Below are positions 52,859 through 61,245 of a stretch of 64,000 nt of DNA, piece by piece. The stretch comes from Vibrio splendidus (GTDB taxonomy: Bacteria > Pseudomonadota > Gammaproteobacteria > Enterobacterales > Vibrionaceae): positions 806,001 to 870,000 of the forward strand of contig NZ_AP025509.1 in NCBI RefSeq assembly GCF_024347615.1. The letters are read 5' to 3'. The notes below the pieces were generated by a model, which saw only the letters and a program-made list of their open reading frames with translations, searched no databases and was not told where the DNA came from. A program made the translations under genes and the position numbers. How positions within the stretch are numbered: position 1 is the first letter of the stretch; every line of letters begins with the position of its first letter.

Positions 52859-53344
52859 TTACTCCCAGAAGTTCCACCACTTTTTGCTGTTTTCTTCACG
52901 CTGCTGTTGGCCTTTCTCTGACCCTTTTCCTTCTTCTTTACGCTCTTGTTCCGCTTTCTTGTCTTTCTGCTTTTCTAATCCCGACTTTTCTTCGTCATTA
53001 TCTATATCATCTTCAAGCTTTTCTTTCTTATCTTTAAGCTTCTCTTTACTCTCTTCGAGAGCTTCTTTCTCGTCTTCCAAATCGTCGAGTTCTTTATCTA
53101 GTTTCTGCTTATCTTTTTTGTTCTTACTTTTTTTCGCTTTCTTATTTTTCTCTTCGATCATTGAATCAAGCTGCTTCTCACGATCATCAATTTCGCCTTC
53201 AACTTTTTTAGCCTCAGCGAGCGTTTTCACTTCTTCTAAATCGGGCTTACCTTTACCAGCCCACTCAGGTTTAGCAGCAATGCTGTGGGTCGACCACGTT
53301 ATTAAAGCACCCGTTACTGCAAGTACTAGAACTGTCTTATTCAT
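52859..53344 (-). CDS. Exported, highly charged coiled-coil protein
   Basis: 161 aa. A signal peptide ends near THSIAAKPE. The rest is almost all lysine, glutamate and aspartate in heptad-like runs (residues 33-145), predicted to be a long coiled coil in the periplasm, and it ends KKWWNFWE. No known domain matches. Such repeats can appear by low-complexity expansion. It lies alone about 110 bp from the cupredoxin gene, in the same direction, but nothing links it to copper. Confidence 0.7.
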   Translation of the reverse strand: MNKTVLVLAVTGALITWSTHSIAAKPEWAGKGKPDLEEVKTLAEAKKVEGEIDDREKQLDSMIEEKNKKAKKSKNKKDKQKLDKELDDLEDEKEALEESKEKLKDKKEKLEDDIDNDEEKSGLEKQKDKKAEQERKEEGKGSEKGQQQREENSKKWWNFWE

Positions 53345-53456
53345 CCTTAAACTCCTATTCCTATAGTCTTTTAAAGCTAATACCTAAATAGCACTAAAAC
53401 AAGGTAGCCATACCTAGCACTCATCCCTTTGAACTAGATATGGCTTGTGTATCACC

Positions 53457-54011
53457 TTATAGCGTTAACGACTTCACCATACCCGCTTCAGCGTGACCAG
53501 GGATATTGCATGCTAACTCTACGTTATTATCACCATGGAAATGCCACAACAATTGCTTCGCTTTACCCGGTTTAACCGTAACTGTGCTACCCGAGTCATG
53601 AGCGTGATTACCCATGTTTTTCATCATTTCACGGTGCTCTAACTGCTCTGAAGCAGAACCAATCGAGAATTCGTGATCAATCTTGCCCGTGTTCATCACA
53701 ACAAACTGCACTACGTCATTTGGCTCAATATCGACCTTGTTCTTAAAGGTGATTTTCATATCGTCACTTAACAGAACATGAACCACTTTATCCGGCTTTT
53801 CGCCTGTCGCAGGCATACCCACTTCAGACATGCCTTCCATATTCATCATCGAATGGTCCATCTTTCCACCCTTCATCATGCTGTGGTCCATTTTTGAATG
53901 ATCCATCTCTCCACTTTTCATCATTGAGTGATCCATATTTGAGTGATCCATTTCAGCAAAAGCAGTTGCAGTGGTCAGTGTTAGAGCGATAGCAATTAGT
54001 GTCTTTTTCAT
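53457..54011 (-). CDS. Periplasmic Met/His-rich cupredoxin (copper-binding)
   Basis: 184 aa. Signal peptide to about residue 19 (ATAFAEMDH). Residues 20-55 contain five MDHS units in a methionine/histidine-rich stretch that could bind Cu(I)/Cu(II). The C-terminal cupredoxin domain (about 75-184) has the ligands of a type-1 site: the histidine of HEFSIG, then C and H of ELACNIPGHAEAGM and the final methionine. It may store or oxidise copper in the periplasm. It lies downstream of CusA on the same strand, after a 100-bp gap with a small hairpin (54067-54099), probably the last gene of the cus operon. Confidence 0.88.
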   Translation of the reverse strand: MKKTLIAIALTLTTATAFAEMDHSNMDHSMMKSGEMDHSKMDHSMMKGGKMDHSMMNMEGMSEVGMPATGEKPDKVVHVLLSDDMKITFKNKVDIEPNDVVQFVVMNTGKIDHEFSIGSASEQLEHREMMKNMGNHAHDSGSTVTVKPGKAKQLLWHFHGDNNVELACNIPGHAEAGMVKSLTL

Positions 54012-54114
54012 GGTCGTTCCTTAGATTAATTCTGTTTTATGTTAGTTTTACATGTTCATGTGGTGCGCCCTTACCTACTCCTGTCTCGCAAGTAAGGGCT
54101 TTATAGTCAGTGCG

Positions 54115-57100
54115 TTATTTACTTGTCTCGTTTTGGCTCTGAGTAACCTCTCGCTGTTTCCAGAGCTTAAAGATTGCAGGCAACACTAATAGGGTGAGCA
54201 ACAGCGCAGAAGCCATACCGCCTATCATTGGTGCTGCGATTCGTTGCATCACTTCTGAGCCCGTACCCTCGCCATACATGATTGGAATGAGGCCGATAAT
54301 CACCGTAAGTACCGTCATCATCACAGGGCGCACACGCAGTCCTGCCCCTTCACGGATCGCATCCGTTAAGTCTTCACTCTGAAGTGCTTGTTGGTTCTCT
54401 TCTGCATCCAACTTTTTGTAGTGCCAAGCTTGGTTTAGGTAGACCAACATGATGACGCCTATCTCAACAGCAACCCCGGCAAGGGCGATAAAGCCAACCC
54501 CCACCGCAATGGAGAAGTTGTAATTGAGGACATGCATCAGCCATAGGCCGCCAACCATCGCGAGTGGCAATGTCAGCATGATCATCATCACCTCACCGAC
54601 ACGGCGGAAGCTTAGATAGAGCAACAACATGATGATGGCGATGGTGATTGGCACAACGACACTTAAACGTTCTTTGGCGCGTTCCATGTATTCGTATTGA
54701 CCAGACCATGCCAGTGAATATCCGGCAGGCAAGACGATTTGATCGGTGACGACCTTTTGAGCCTCTGCCACGTAAGAACCAAGGTCACGCCCTTCGATAT
54801 CGACAAATACCCAACCATTAGGACGTGCGTTCTCCGTTTTAATCATCGGAGGGCCATCTTCGTAACGAATATCTGCTACGTCCGATAGAGCGATGCGAGC
54901 TCCGTTTGGTGTTACTAACGGTAGGTTCTGTAACTTGACGACAGAGTCACGATAGCTTTGTGGATAACGGACATTTATTGGGTAACGCTCTAACCCCTCA
55001 ACGGTTTCGCCCACGTTCATGCCACCAACCGCAGTCGAGATAACCTGTTGCACTTCTTTAATGCTTAAGCCATATCGCGCAGCAGAACGACGTTTGATGT
55101 CTATCGTGACATAACGACCACCCGCAACACGCTCGGCGTATACAGAAGCTGTACCACTAACGTTGTTAAGAATAGGTTCAAGTTGAGAGCCAATATCCTC
55201 TATCACGCTCAGATCTGGGCCGGCGATTTTGATACCAATTGGCGTTTTGATACCGGTCGCTAACATGTCGATACGCGTTTTGATTGGCATGACCCAAGCG
55301 TTGGTCAAACCGGGGAATTGAATCAGTTCATCAAACTCTTTTCGTAGTGACTCAGTAGTGACACCGTCACGCCACTCATCTCGCGGCTTAAGCTGAATCA
55401 CGGTTTCAATCATGGTTAACGGTGCAGGATCGGTTGCTGTCTCTGCTCGGCCAATTTTGCCCCACGTGGTTTCGACTTCTGGAATGGTTTTGATGAGCTT
55501 GTTGGTTTGTTGCAACAACTCACGAGCCTTGCCTATTGAGATACCCGGATACGTGGTTGGCATGTACATCAAATCCCCTTCGTCCAAAGGAGGGATGAAC
55601 TCGCTGCCAAGCTTACTGGTTGGGTAATAAGCAGACGCCATTAAGCCAAGTGCGATAACAATCATCACCTTGGGATATTTTAGGCTTAGGTTCAGAAGCG
55701 GTTTGTACATCGCCACTAGGCTGCGGTTGACTGGGTTTTTGTGTTCAGGTAGCACGTTGCCGCGAATGAAGTAACCCATTAGCACAGGCACAAGCGTGAT
55801 AGCCAAACCCGCCGCTGCCGCCATCGCATACGTCTTGGTAAATGCAAGTGGCGAGAACATCTTTCCCTCTTGCCCTTCTAGCGCGAACACAGGCACAAAA
55901 CTCAAGGTAATGATTATCAAAGAGAAGAACAGCGGTGCGCCAACTTCTTCTGCTGCCTTACCAATCACCTGCCAACGGTTTTTGTCAGTGAGCGGAGTCC
56001 GTTCAATGTGTTTATGAACGTTCTCGATCATCACGATGGCACCATCCACCATGGCACCAATCGCAATCGCGATCCCGCCAAGAGACATGATATTGGCGTT
56101 GATACCCTGCCAATGCATAACGATGAATGCGCCTAAGATACCGACCGGCAGACTTAGCGCGATAACCAATGATGAGCGGATATGGAACAAAAACAGCGCA
56201 CACACCACGGCGACTACGATGAACTCTTCGGCCAGCTTCTTCCAAAGGTTTTCAACGGCTGAATCAATCAAAGTCGAACGATCATAAGTCGCGACAATCT
56301 CGACACCATCAGGTAAGCCGGCTTGCAGCTCAGCGAGTTTGGATTTCACCGAGTCGATCACTTCGCTGGCATTTTCACCAAAGCGCATCACGATAACGCC
56401 GCCAACCGCTTCTCCTTCACCATTGAGTTCCGAGATACCACGACGCATTTGTGGGCCAAGGTTAATGTCAGCGATGTCACCCAATAACAGCGGAGTACCT
56501 TTGTCAGTCACTTTTAGCGGCAGAGATTGAATGTCTTCGATGCTTGTAAGGTAACCGGTCGTACGAACCATATGTTCGGCTTCCGCAATCTCAACAACAG
56601 ACGCTCCTGTTTCTTGATTACCATCTTGGATTGCCTTGTTGACCTGTTGAAGTGTTAGGTCATAAGCACGTAACTTGGCAGGATCAATCTGTACTTGATA
56701 CTGCTTCACCATGCCGCCAACGGTCGCCACTTCAGACACGCCTTCGACGGTTTGCAACTCATACTTCAAGAACCAATCTTGCAAACTGCGAAGTTCTGCT
56801 AAGTCGTGCTGACCGGTTTTATCTTGCAACACGTAGCTGTAAACCCAGCCCACACCGGTTGCATCTGGCCCTAGTGTTGGCTTAGCACTCGAAGGCAAGT
56901 TAGGTGCAACTTGGCTTAGGTACTCCAGCACTCGTGAACGTGCCCAGTACATATCAGTATCGTCATTGAAGATGATATAGACATAGGAATCACCAAAGAA
57001 CGAGTAACCACGAACCGTTTCAGCTCCTGGTACAGCTAACATGGCGGTGGTTAATGGATAAGTCACCTGATCCTCAACCACTTGTGGCGCTTGCCCCGGA

Positions 57101-57258
57101 TAACTGGTTTTGATGATCACCTGAACATCTGACAGATCTGGAATGGCATCGACAGGTGTGTTTTTAACGCTGTATAAGCCGCCAAATACGATGGCTACAG
57201 TAGCAACCAGCACTAAGAAGCGGTTGCTAATAGACCAGCGAATGATTGCATTGATCAT
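54115..57258 (-). CDS. cusA: CusA-type heavy-metal RND efflux pump
   Basis: 1047 aa, the same length as E. coli CusA. Proton-driven inner-membrane pump that exports Cu(I) or Ag(I) through CusBC. The three key methionines for Cu(I)/Ag(I) are all present: in DLMYMPT, APLTMIET and RIDMLATG (about residues 573, 623 and 672). Family motifs GAMVDGAIVMIENVHKH and RAETATDPAP are seen. Its ATG overlaps the CusB stop by four bases. Zinc/cobalt-type CzcA would lack this methionine set. Confidence 0.95.
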   Translation of the reverse strand: MINAIIRWSISNRFLVLVATVAIVFGGLYSVKNTPVDAIPDLSDVQVIIKTSYPGQAPQVVEDQVTYPLTTAMLAVPGAETVRGYSFFGDSYVYIIFNDDTDMYWARSRVLEYLSQVAPNLPSSAKPTLGPDATGVGWVYSYVLQDKTGQHDLAELRSLQDWFLKYELQTVEGVSEVATVGGMVKQYQVQIDPAKLRAYDLTLQQVNKAIQDGNQETGASVVEIAEAEHMVRTTGYLTSIEDIQSLPLKVTDKGTPLLLGDIADINLGPQMRRGISELNGEGEAVGGVIVMRFGENASEVIDSVKSKLAELQAGLPDGVEIVATYDRSTLIDSAVENLWKKLAEEFIVVAVVCALFLFHIRSSLVIALSLPVGILGAFIVMHWQGINANIMSLGGIAIAIGAMVDGAIVMIENVHKHIERTPLTDKNRWQVIGKAAEEVGAPLFFSLIIITLSFVPVFALEGQEGKMFSPLAFTKTYAMAAAAGLAITLVPVLMGYFIRGNVLPEHKNPVNRSLVAMYKPLLNLSLKYPKVMIVIALGLMASAYYPTSKLGSEFIPPLDEGDLMYMPTTYPGISIGKARELLQQTNKLIKTIPEVETTWGKIGRAETATDPAPLTMIETVIQLKPRDEWRDGVTTESLRKEFDELIQFPGLTNAWVMPIKTRIDMLATGIKTPIGIKIAGPDLSVIEDIGSQLEPILNNVSGTASVYAERVAGGRYVTIDIKRRSAARYGLSIKEVQQVISTAVGGMNVGETVEGLERYPINVRYPQSYRDSVVKLQNLPLVTPNGARIALSDVADIRYEDGPPMIKTENARPNGWVFVDIEGRDLGSYVAEAQKVVTDQIVLPAGYSLAWSGQYEYMERAKERLSVVVPITIAIIMLLLYLSFRRVGEVMMIMLTLPLAMVGGLWLMHVLNYNFSIAVGVGFIALAGVAVEIGVIMLVYLNQAWHYKKLDAEENQQALQSEDLTDAIREGAGLRVRPVMMTVLTVIIGLIPIMYGEGTGSEVMQRIAAPMIGGMASALLLTLLVLPAIFKLWKQREVTQSQNETSK

Positions 57259-58994
57259 AGTTCGCCCTCACCCGTGCTATTCGTCGGTTCGAGAGATTTG
57301 AGCACATAATCAGAACCCTGCTTCGCCACTAGAAACCGAATGGTTTGACCCTCGGCAAACTCAGATAAATCAAGGTCATCACTGGCTTGGAAATTCATTT
57401 CACCCGCTTTCCAATTCCACTCAGGGACTGGCTGATGTTTTACAGTGATCATGCCAAAATCTGCCATCAACATGGTGATGTCACCCGTTACCCAAACTTC
57501 GCCGGCGATCTTGTGTTTGTTGACCTTGTAATCAACAACCTCGTACTGCCCTGACTCTGTCTTTCTCATCTCAAAATCAATCGCCTTACCACGTTTCACG
57601 TCACTCATGTCTAAGCCTTCCGCAAAGGTGAAATTCATCACCATGCCCGGCCAATCCCATTCAGGAACAGGCTGATGGTTAATCGTCACCATGCGACTGC
57701 CTTGCATAACATCGGAAATTTCGCCATTTGCCCACACGGTTTCAGCTTCTTCCTCAACACCATTGATGCGTGACAGATCAGCAGATTGGCTCGATTCAGA
57801 ATCCAACATGAAGTGCGCAGAAGTGACAATACTCTCACCTTGCTCTAGCCCTTGAAGCACCTCTATTTTTTCGCCAGCTTCACGACCAACCTCAATACGA
57901 GCAGAGCGATACTTGCCAGAACCTTCTGACATCACCACTCGAGTCATACCACCGGAGTGAATCACCGAAGATCTTGGGATAGTAAGAACCGCTTCATCAC
58001 TAATGGGTTTCAGCGCAATATTGGCAAACATATTTGGCTTAAGCTCGCCATGGGGATTGGAGAACTTCAAACGAACGCGCAAGGTTCGAGTTTTTGGGTC
58101 AAGGATTGGGTACACGTAATCGACATTACCCAACCACTCTTTGCCAGGAATGGCATCTAGCGTCATCACCGCATTGCTGCCTGACGAGATCCAGTGCGCT
58201 TGACGCTCAAACACCTCAGCATCAACCCATACTTCGCCTAATGGACCAGCACTGATCACCGCTTGTGCAGGTGAAAGGTAACCACCTTCTCGGATATTCA
58301 AACTCGCTATAACACCATCGGCTGGCGCTTTAATTTCAATGGTTTGCGAGGCTTTGCCTTTGCGCGTAATAGCGCGGATTTGCGTCTTATCAACACCCAA
58401 GGTAATTAAGCGTTCAGTCGAGCCCTTGATCAAACCTTTGCGGCCCGTTTTATAAGCACTGATCAACTCTTCTTGTGCTTTAACAAGCTCTGGAGAATAG
58501 AGTGTGAAAAGCACATCACCTTTGTTTACCTTCTCACCCACTGCGTTGATGTAGAGCTTCTCAACCCAACCAGCTGCTCTTACGTTGGTTTGCCACAATG
58601 TACTTTCATCGAACGCCACATAACCCACGGTTTCAATCCGAGGAGATAGCGCTTCGAACTTAACTTTCGCTGTTTTGACACCCAGATTATTTTCTACCGA
58701 CGAATCAATGAACACGGTACCGGGCTCATCTTTAACACCACTTGAGTCATCCGCGTAAACAGGGATTAAATCCATCCCCATAGGTGACTGACCCGGCTTA
58801 TCACGCTGATAATTTGGGTCCATCGGAGCCACCCAATACAAAGGCTCATCGCTGGCCTGTTTACTTACATCTGCGCCTGTACTCGTTGCCATTGCTGACA
58901 TGTCGTGCGCTGGATTAATCAGAAAATGGTTCACCCCAAAACCCAATGCACCACCGACCAATAAAGCGATTGTTGCTACTTTTACTGTATTCAT
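57255..58994 (-). CDS. cusB: CusB-type membrane-fusion protein with two C-terminal CusF-like domains
   Basis: 579 aa. N-terminal anchor, then a heavy-metal-binding motif (YWVAPMDPNYQRDKPGQSPMGMDLIPVY), hairpin and barrel domains (NLGVKTAKVKFEALSPRIETVGYVAFDE), up to about residue 415. Two CusF-like domains follow (about 425-495 and 500-570), each with a methionine/tryptophan-type site: HQPVPEWDWPGMVMNFTF and HQPVPEWNWKAGEMNFQA. E. coli has one separate CusF chaperone; here two copies are fused to the adaptor. It links CusA with CusC across the periplasm. It overlaps cusA. Confidence 0.93.
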   Translation of the reverse strand: MNTVKVATIALLVGGALGFGVNHFLINPAHDMSAMATSTGADVSKQASDEPLYWVAPMDPNYQRDKPGQSPMGMDLIPVYADDSSGVKDEPGTVFIDSSVENNLGVKTAKVKFEALSPRIETVGYVAFDESTLWQTNVRAAGWVEKLYINAVGEKVNKGDVLFTLYSPELVKAQEELISAYKTGRKGLIKGSTERLITLGVDKTQIRAITRKGKASQTIEIKAPADGVIASLNIREGGYLSPAQAVISAGPLGEVWVDAEVFERQAHWISSGSNAVMTLDAIPGKEWLGNVDYVYPILDPKTRTLRVRLKFSNPHGELKPNMFANIALKPISDEAVLTIPRSSVIHSGGMTRVVMSEGSGKYRSARIEVGREAGEKIEVLQGLEQGESIVTSAHFMLDSESSQSADLSRINGVEEEAETVWANGEISDVMQGSRMVTINHQPVPEWDWPGMVMNFTFAEGLDMSDVKRGKAIDFEMRKTESGQYEVVDYKVNKHKIAGEVWVTGDITMLMADFGMITVKHQPVPEWNWKAGEMNFQASDDLDLSEFAEGQTIRFLVAKQGSDYVLKSLEPTNSTGEGEL

Positions 58995-59005
58995 TGTCTA
59001 TTCCC

Positions 59006-60448
59006 CTATTGATTGGCTGTGTGTTTAGTTGCGCTTGAGTTGAGTTGTGGTTGGTTTACTTGGTATTCAAAGCCACTGACTAACGCCGCCAGTTTGCTAT
59101 TAACGATGTTGAGATCGGTGATCAAACGTTGTTGCTCTAACTGAAGCGCCAGCTCATCGGTCGTTGCTGAAATGACATCGTTAAACTGGGCGGTATTGTT
59201 TTGATAGCCCCTCTCAACCGCGCTGATTCGGGCTGCGGTTTGAGGAAGCAAGGACGTTTGATAGCGATCTAATCGCTGGATCAGATTTGATCTGTCCACC
59301 AGCAATGCATTCACTTGCGCGTTCATTTGGGAAAGTAAGGTGTCTTTTTGAGATTTAGCCGCACCAACTTGATACTGAGCAGCCGATAAGTTTTTATCTT
59401 GTCGATTCCCAGTAAACAGCGGGATGTCGACTGTCAGATAAGCACTCACCAGATCAGAAGCAGGTTCACCCGCCATGTTATTGGCTTGACGGTGTGCATA
59501 CATCACTTCCACCCCAAACTGCGGGGTATAAGCTTGCTCGGCTAACTCGACCTGAGTTTGATTGGAGGAAATACTGACATCGGAGATCTTAACCAAAGGA
59601 TGGTCAGTCAGTAGCTGGTAGTGCTTGGTTGAATCGATATTGGTCGCTAATTTGCTTTCCAATAACGACCAATCGATTTGGTTAGTTGCATTCAGTGTAC
59701 CCTGAGAATCAAGAACCTGAGAGCTTAGCCAATCAGAACCCAACCATTCAGAAAGCTGAGAGATTAGACGACGCTGAACCTGCTGGTTTGCCTGAAGTTT
59801 CTCATCAAGCTTGCTCACTTGGAGCTGAGCATTAAGCAGATCTTGCGCTTCACTTTTACCAATCGAGTAATTGGTTTGTACATAGTTTTCAAGCTCAACC
59901 AACAAACGACGATTTTGACGAATCACCGACTCAGCCTTTTGCTGATAACCTAACTCAAGCCAAAGCTGCGTCATGCTATTCGCAACCGTCAATTCTCTTG
60001 CTTGCACCTGCAAAGCTAAAGCATCTGCCTGTTGGCCTGCCTTTTTCTGTTGAAGGTTAAGCGTATTGCCACGCTCAAACTGCTGCATAAGCCCTACCGA
60101 TATATTAGTCATCGGGTCTTCGTCGAATTGAAAACTATCGACAGGCAAACCGCCAAATCCAACTTTCAATTTCGGGTCCATTAAGGTCGAGCTGGCAATG
60201 CCCGTTTCTCGCATCGCTTGAGACTGAGCAAAGTACTGCTTGCGATTTCCATCTTCGCTTAAAGCAATCTCAATCAGTATATTGAGTTGCTGCGTCGAGC
60301 TTGCTTGGTTATGTGCTGAAATGTGTTGAGCATTTGAAGCTGACGCCGTGGTAGCCGCGAGCGTAGCACTTGAAAACAAGGCCATAGGCAAGGCAGCAGC
60401 AACCACTAAGCTCGTGTTCATGACAAACACAGAGGTTGTTGGTTTCAT
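59006..60448 (-). CDS. cusC: CusC/TolC-type outer-membrane efflux protein
   Basis: About 480 aa; the ATG at 60448 is used, a GTG two codons earlier is possible. Signal peptide (LSSATLAATT region). Two OEP domains with the usual duplication can be followed (MRETGIASSTLMDPKLKVGFGGLPVDSF early, then SKLDEKLQANQQVQRRLISQLSEWLG and SAVERGYQNNTAQFNDVISATTDELALQLEQQRLI). It forms the outer channel for the CusBA pump. The gap to cusB is 11 bp. No lipobox cysteine is seen after the signal, unlike E. coli CusC. Confidence 0.87.
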   Translation of the reverse strand: MKPTTSVFVMNTSLVVAAALPMALFSSATLAATTASASNAQHISAHNQASSTQQLNILIEIALSEDGNRKQYFAQSQAMRETGIASSTLMDPKLKVGFGGLPVDSFQFDEDPMTNISVGLMQQFERGNTLNLQQKKAGQQADALALQVQARELTVANSMTQLWLELGYQQKAESVIRQNRRLLVELENYVQTNYSIGKSEAQDLLNAQLQVSKLDEKLQANQQVQRRLISQLSEWLGSDWLSSQVLDSQGTLNATNQIDWSLLESKLATNIDSTKHYQLLTDHPLVKISDVSISSNQTQVELAEQAYTPQFGVEVMYAHRQANNMAGEPASDLVSAYLTVDIPLFTGNRQDKNLSAAQYQVGAAKSQKDTLLSQMNAQVNALLVDRSNLIQRLDRYQTSLLPQTAARISAVERGYQNNTAQFNDVISATTDELALQLEQQRLITDLNIVNSKLAALVSGFEYQVNQPQLNSSATKHTANQ

Positions 60449-60547
60449 ATTCACAATGAATGTCCATATCTAGCGCTAATTAGCGCATAAAAAAGAATGG
60501 CTTATCAGGTTTATCTAACTGATAGAGCTGTATTTTTAGATATAGAT

Positions 60548-61012
60548 TTATGCGGAAGGTGGGCGTAGCAAAGATTGAGCGCGTGCGACTTTCTGGCCAA
60601 TCGTGACCGATTGAAAACGAGCTAATGAAAAGGAAAGTTGATCAACGGCTTGAACAGCCTGAATTGGATAGGGACTTGCAGAACACATTGAGGCACAGCA
60701 ATCGGCACTCGAACAATGGTTACCCATCATCGGACTGCCGTCTTCGCTCATTGAAGACATATCGCATTGAGCCATCAAAGCATGGGCACTCATGTTAGAG
60801 TCTTCAGCGTGTACTTCTTCACTCATCACATGACACCCCGCCATTGAATCATTAACCGAAGTATCGCTGTGGTAACAAGCCGACTTGCTCGACCCCATTT
60901 CCATCATCATTACTTCAGTCATCAAGGCTGAGGAGCTTGAGGCATAGCTAGACATCAACATCGCAATGATGCTGAAAACAATAATCCAAGTTTTTCGGAA
61001 TGTGTTTGTCAT
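60548..61012 (-). CDS. CopL-like metal-binding exported protein
   Basis: 154 aa. Signal peptide-like N-terminus (FRKTWIIVFSIIAMLMSSYASS). The body is rich in Met, Cys, His and Ser (MMMEMGSS, CYHSDTSVNDSMAGCHVMSEEVHAED, CSSADCCASMCSA), a pattern of copper/silver-binding periplasmic proteins such as CopL. First gene of the copper operon; a MerR/CueR-type promoter is 26 bp upstream. Function unknown: it could sequester metal or sense it. Confidence 0.75.
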   Translation of the reverse strand: MTNTFRKTWIIVFSIIAMLMSSYASSSSALMTEVMMMEMGSSKSACYHSDTSVNDSMAGCHVMSEEVHAEDSNMSAHALMAQCDMSSMSEDGSPMMGNHCSSADCCASMCSASPYPIQAVQAVDQLSFSLARFQSVTIGQKVARAQSLLRPPSA

Positions 61013-61037
61013 AGTTTACCTTTGAATTTACAACGCA

Positions 61038-61068
61038 ACTATAAACGTTCCCCTTAGGGTAAGGTCAA
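61038..61068 (-). promoter_or_regulatory. MerR/CueR-type promoter of the copper operon
   Basis: On the minus strand TTGACC (-35) and TATAGT (-10) are 19 bp apart, the over-long spacing of MerR-family promoters. The spacer region contains a dyad CCTTA-CCC-TAAGG (61052-61064), similar to CueR operators. The -10 lies 26 bp before the first gene. A CueR-like activator should open it with Cu(I) or Ag(I); no merR-type gene is inside the window. Confidence 0.8.
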
Positions 61069-61245
61069 TGCCATTGTGCCGATATTTACCTGACCGTTGA
61101 AAAAGTATTCATCCTCTCTTTCATCAAAACGAGATAATTCTTCGACTTTGCAGTTTTTTCTTTAAAAATTATCCAATTAGCTAGCGAAACCTCTATCTGT
61201 GTATTTTACTTAAAATAGTGCAACCACGATTCACGGATGATAAAA

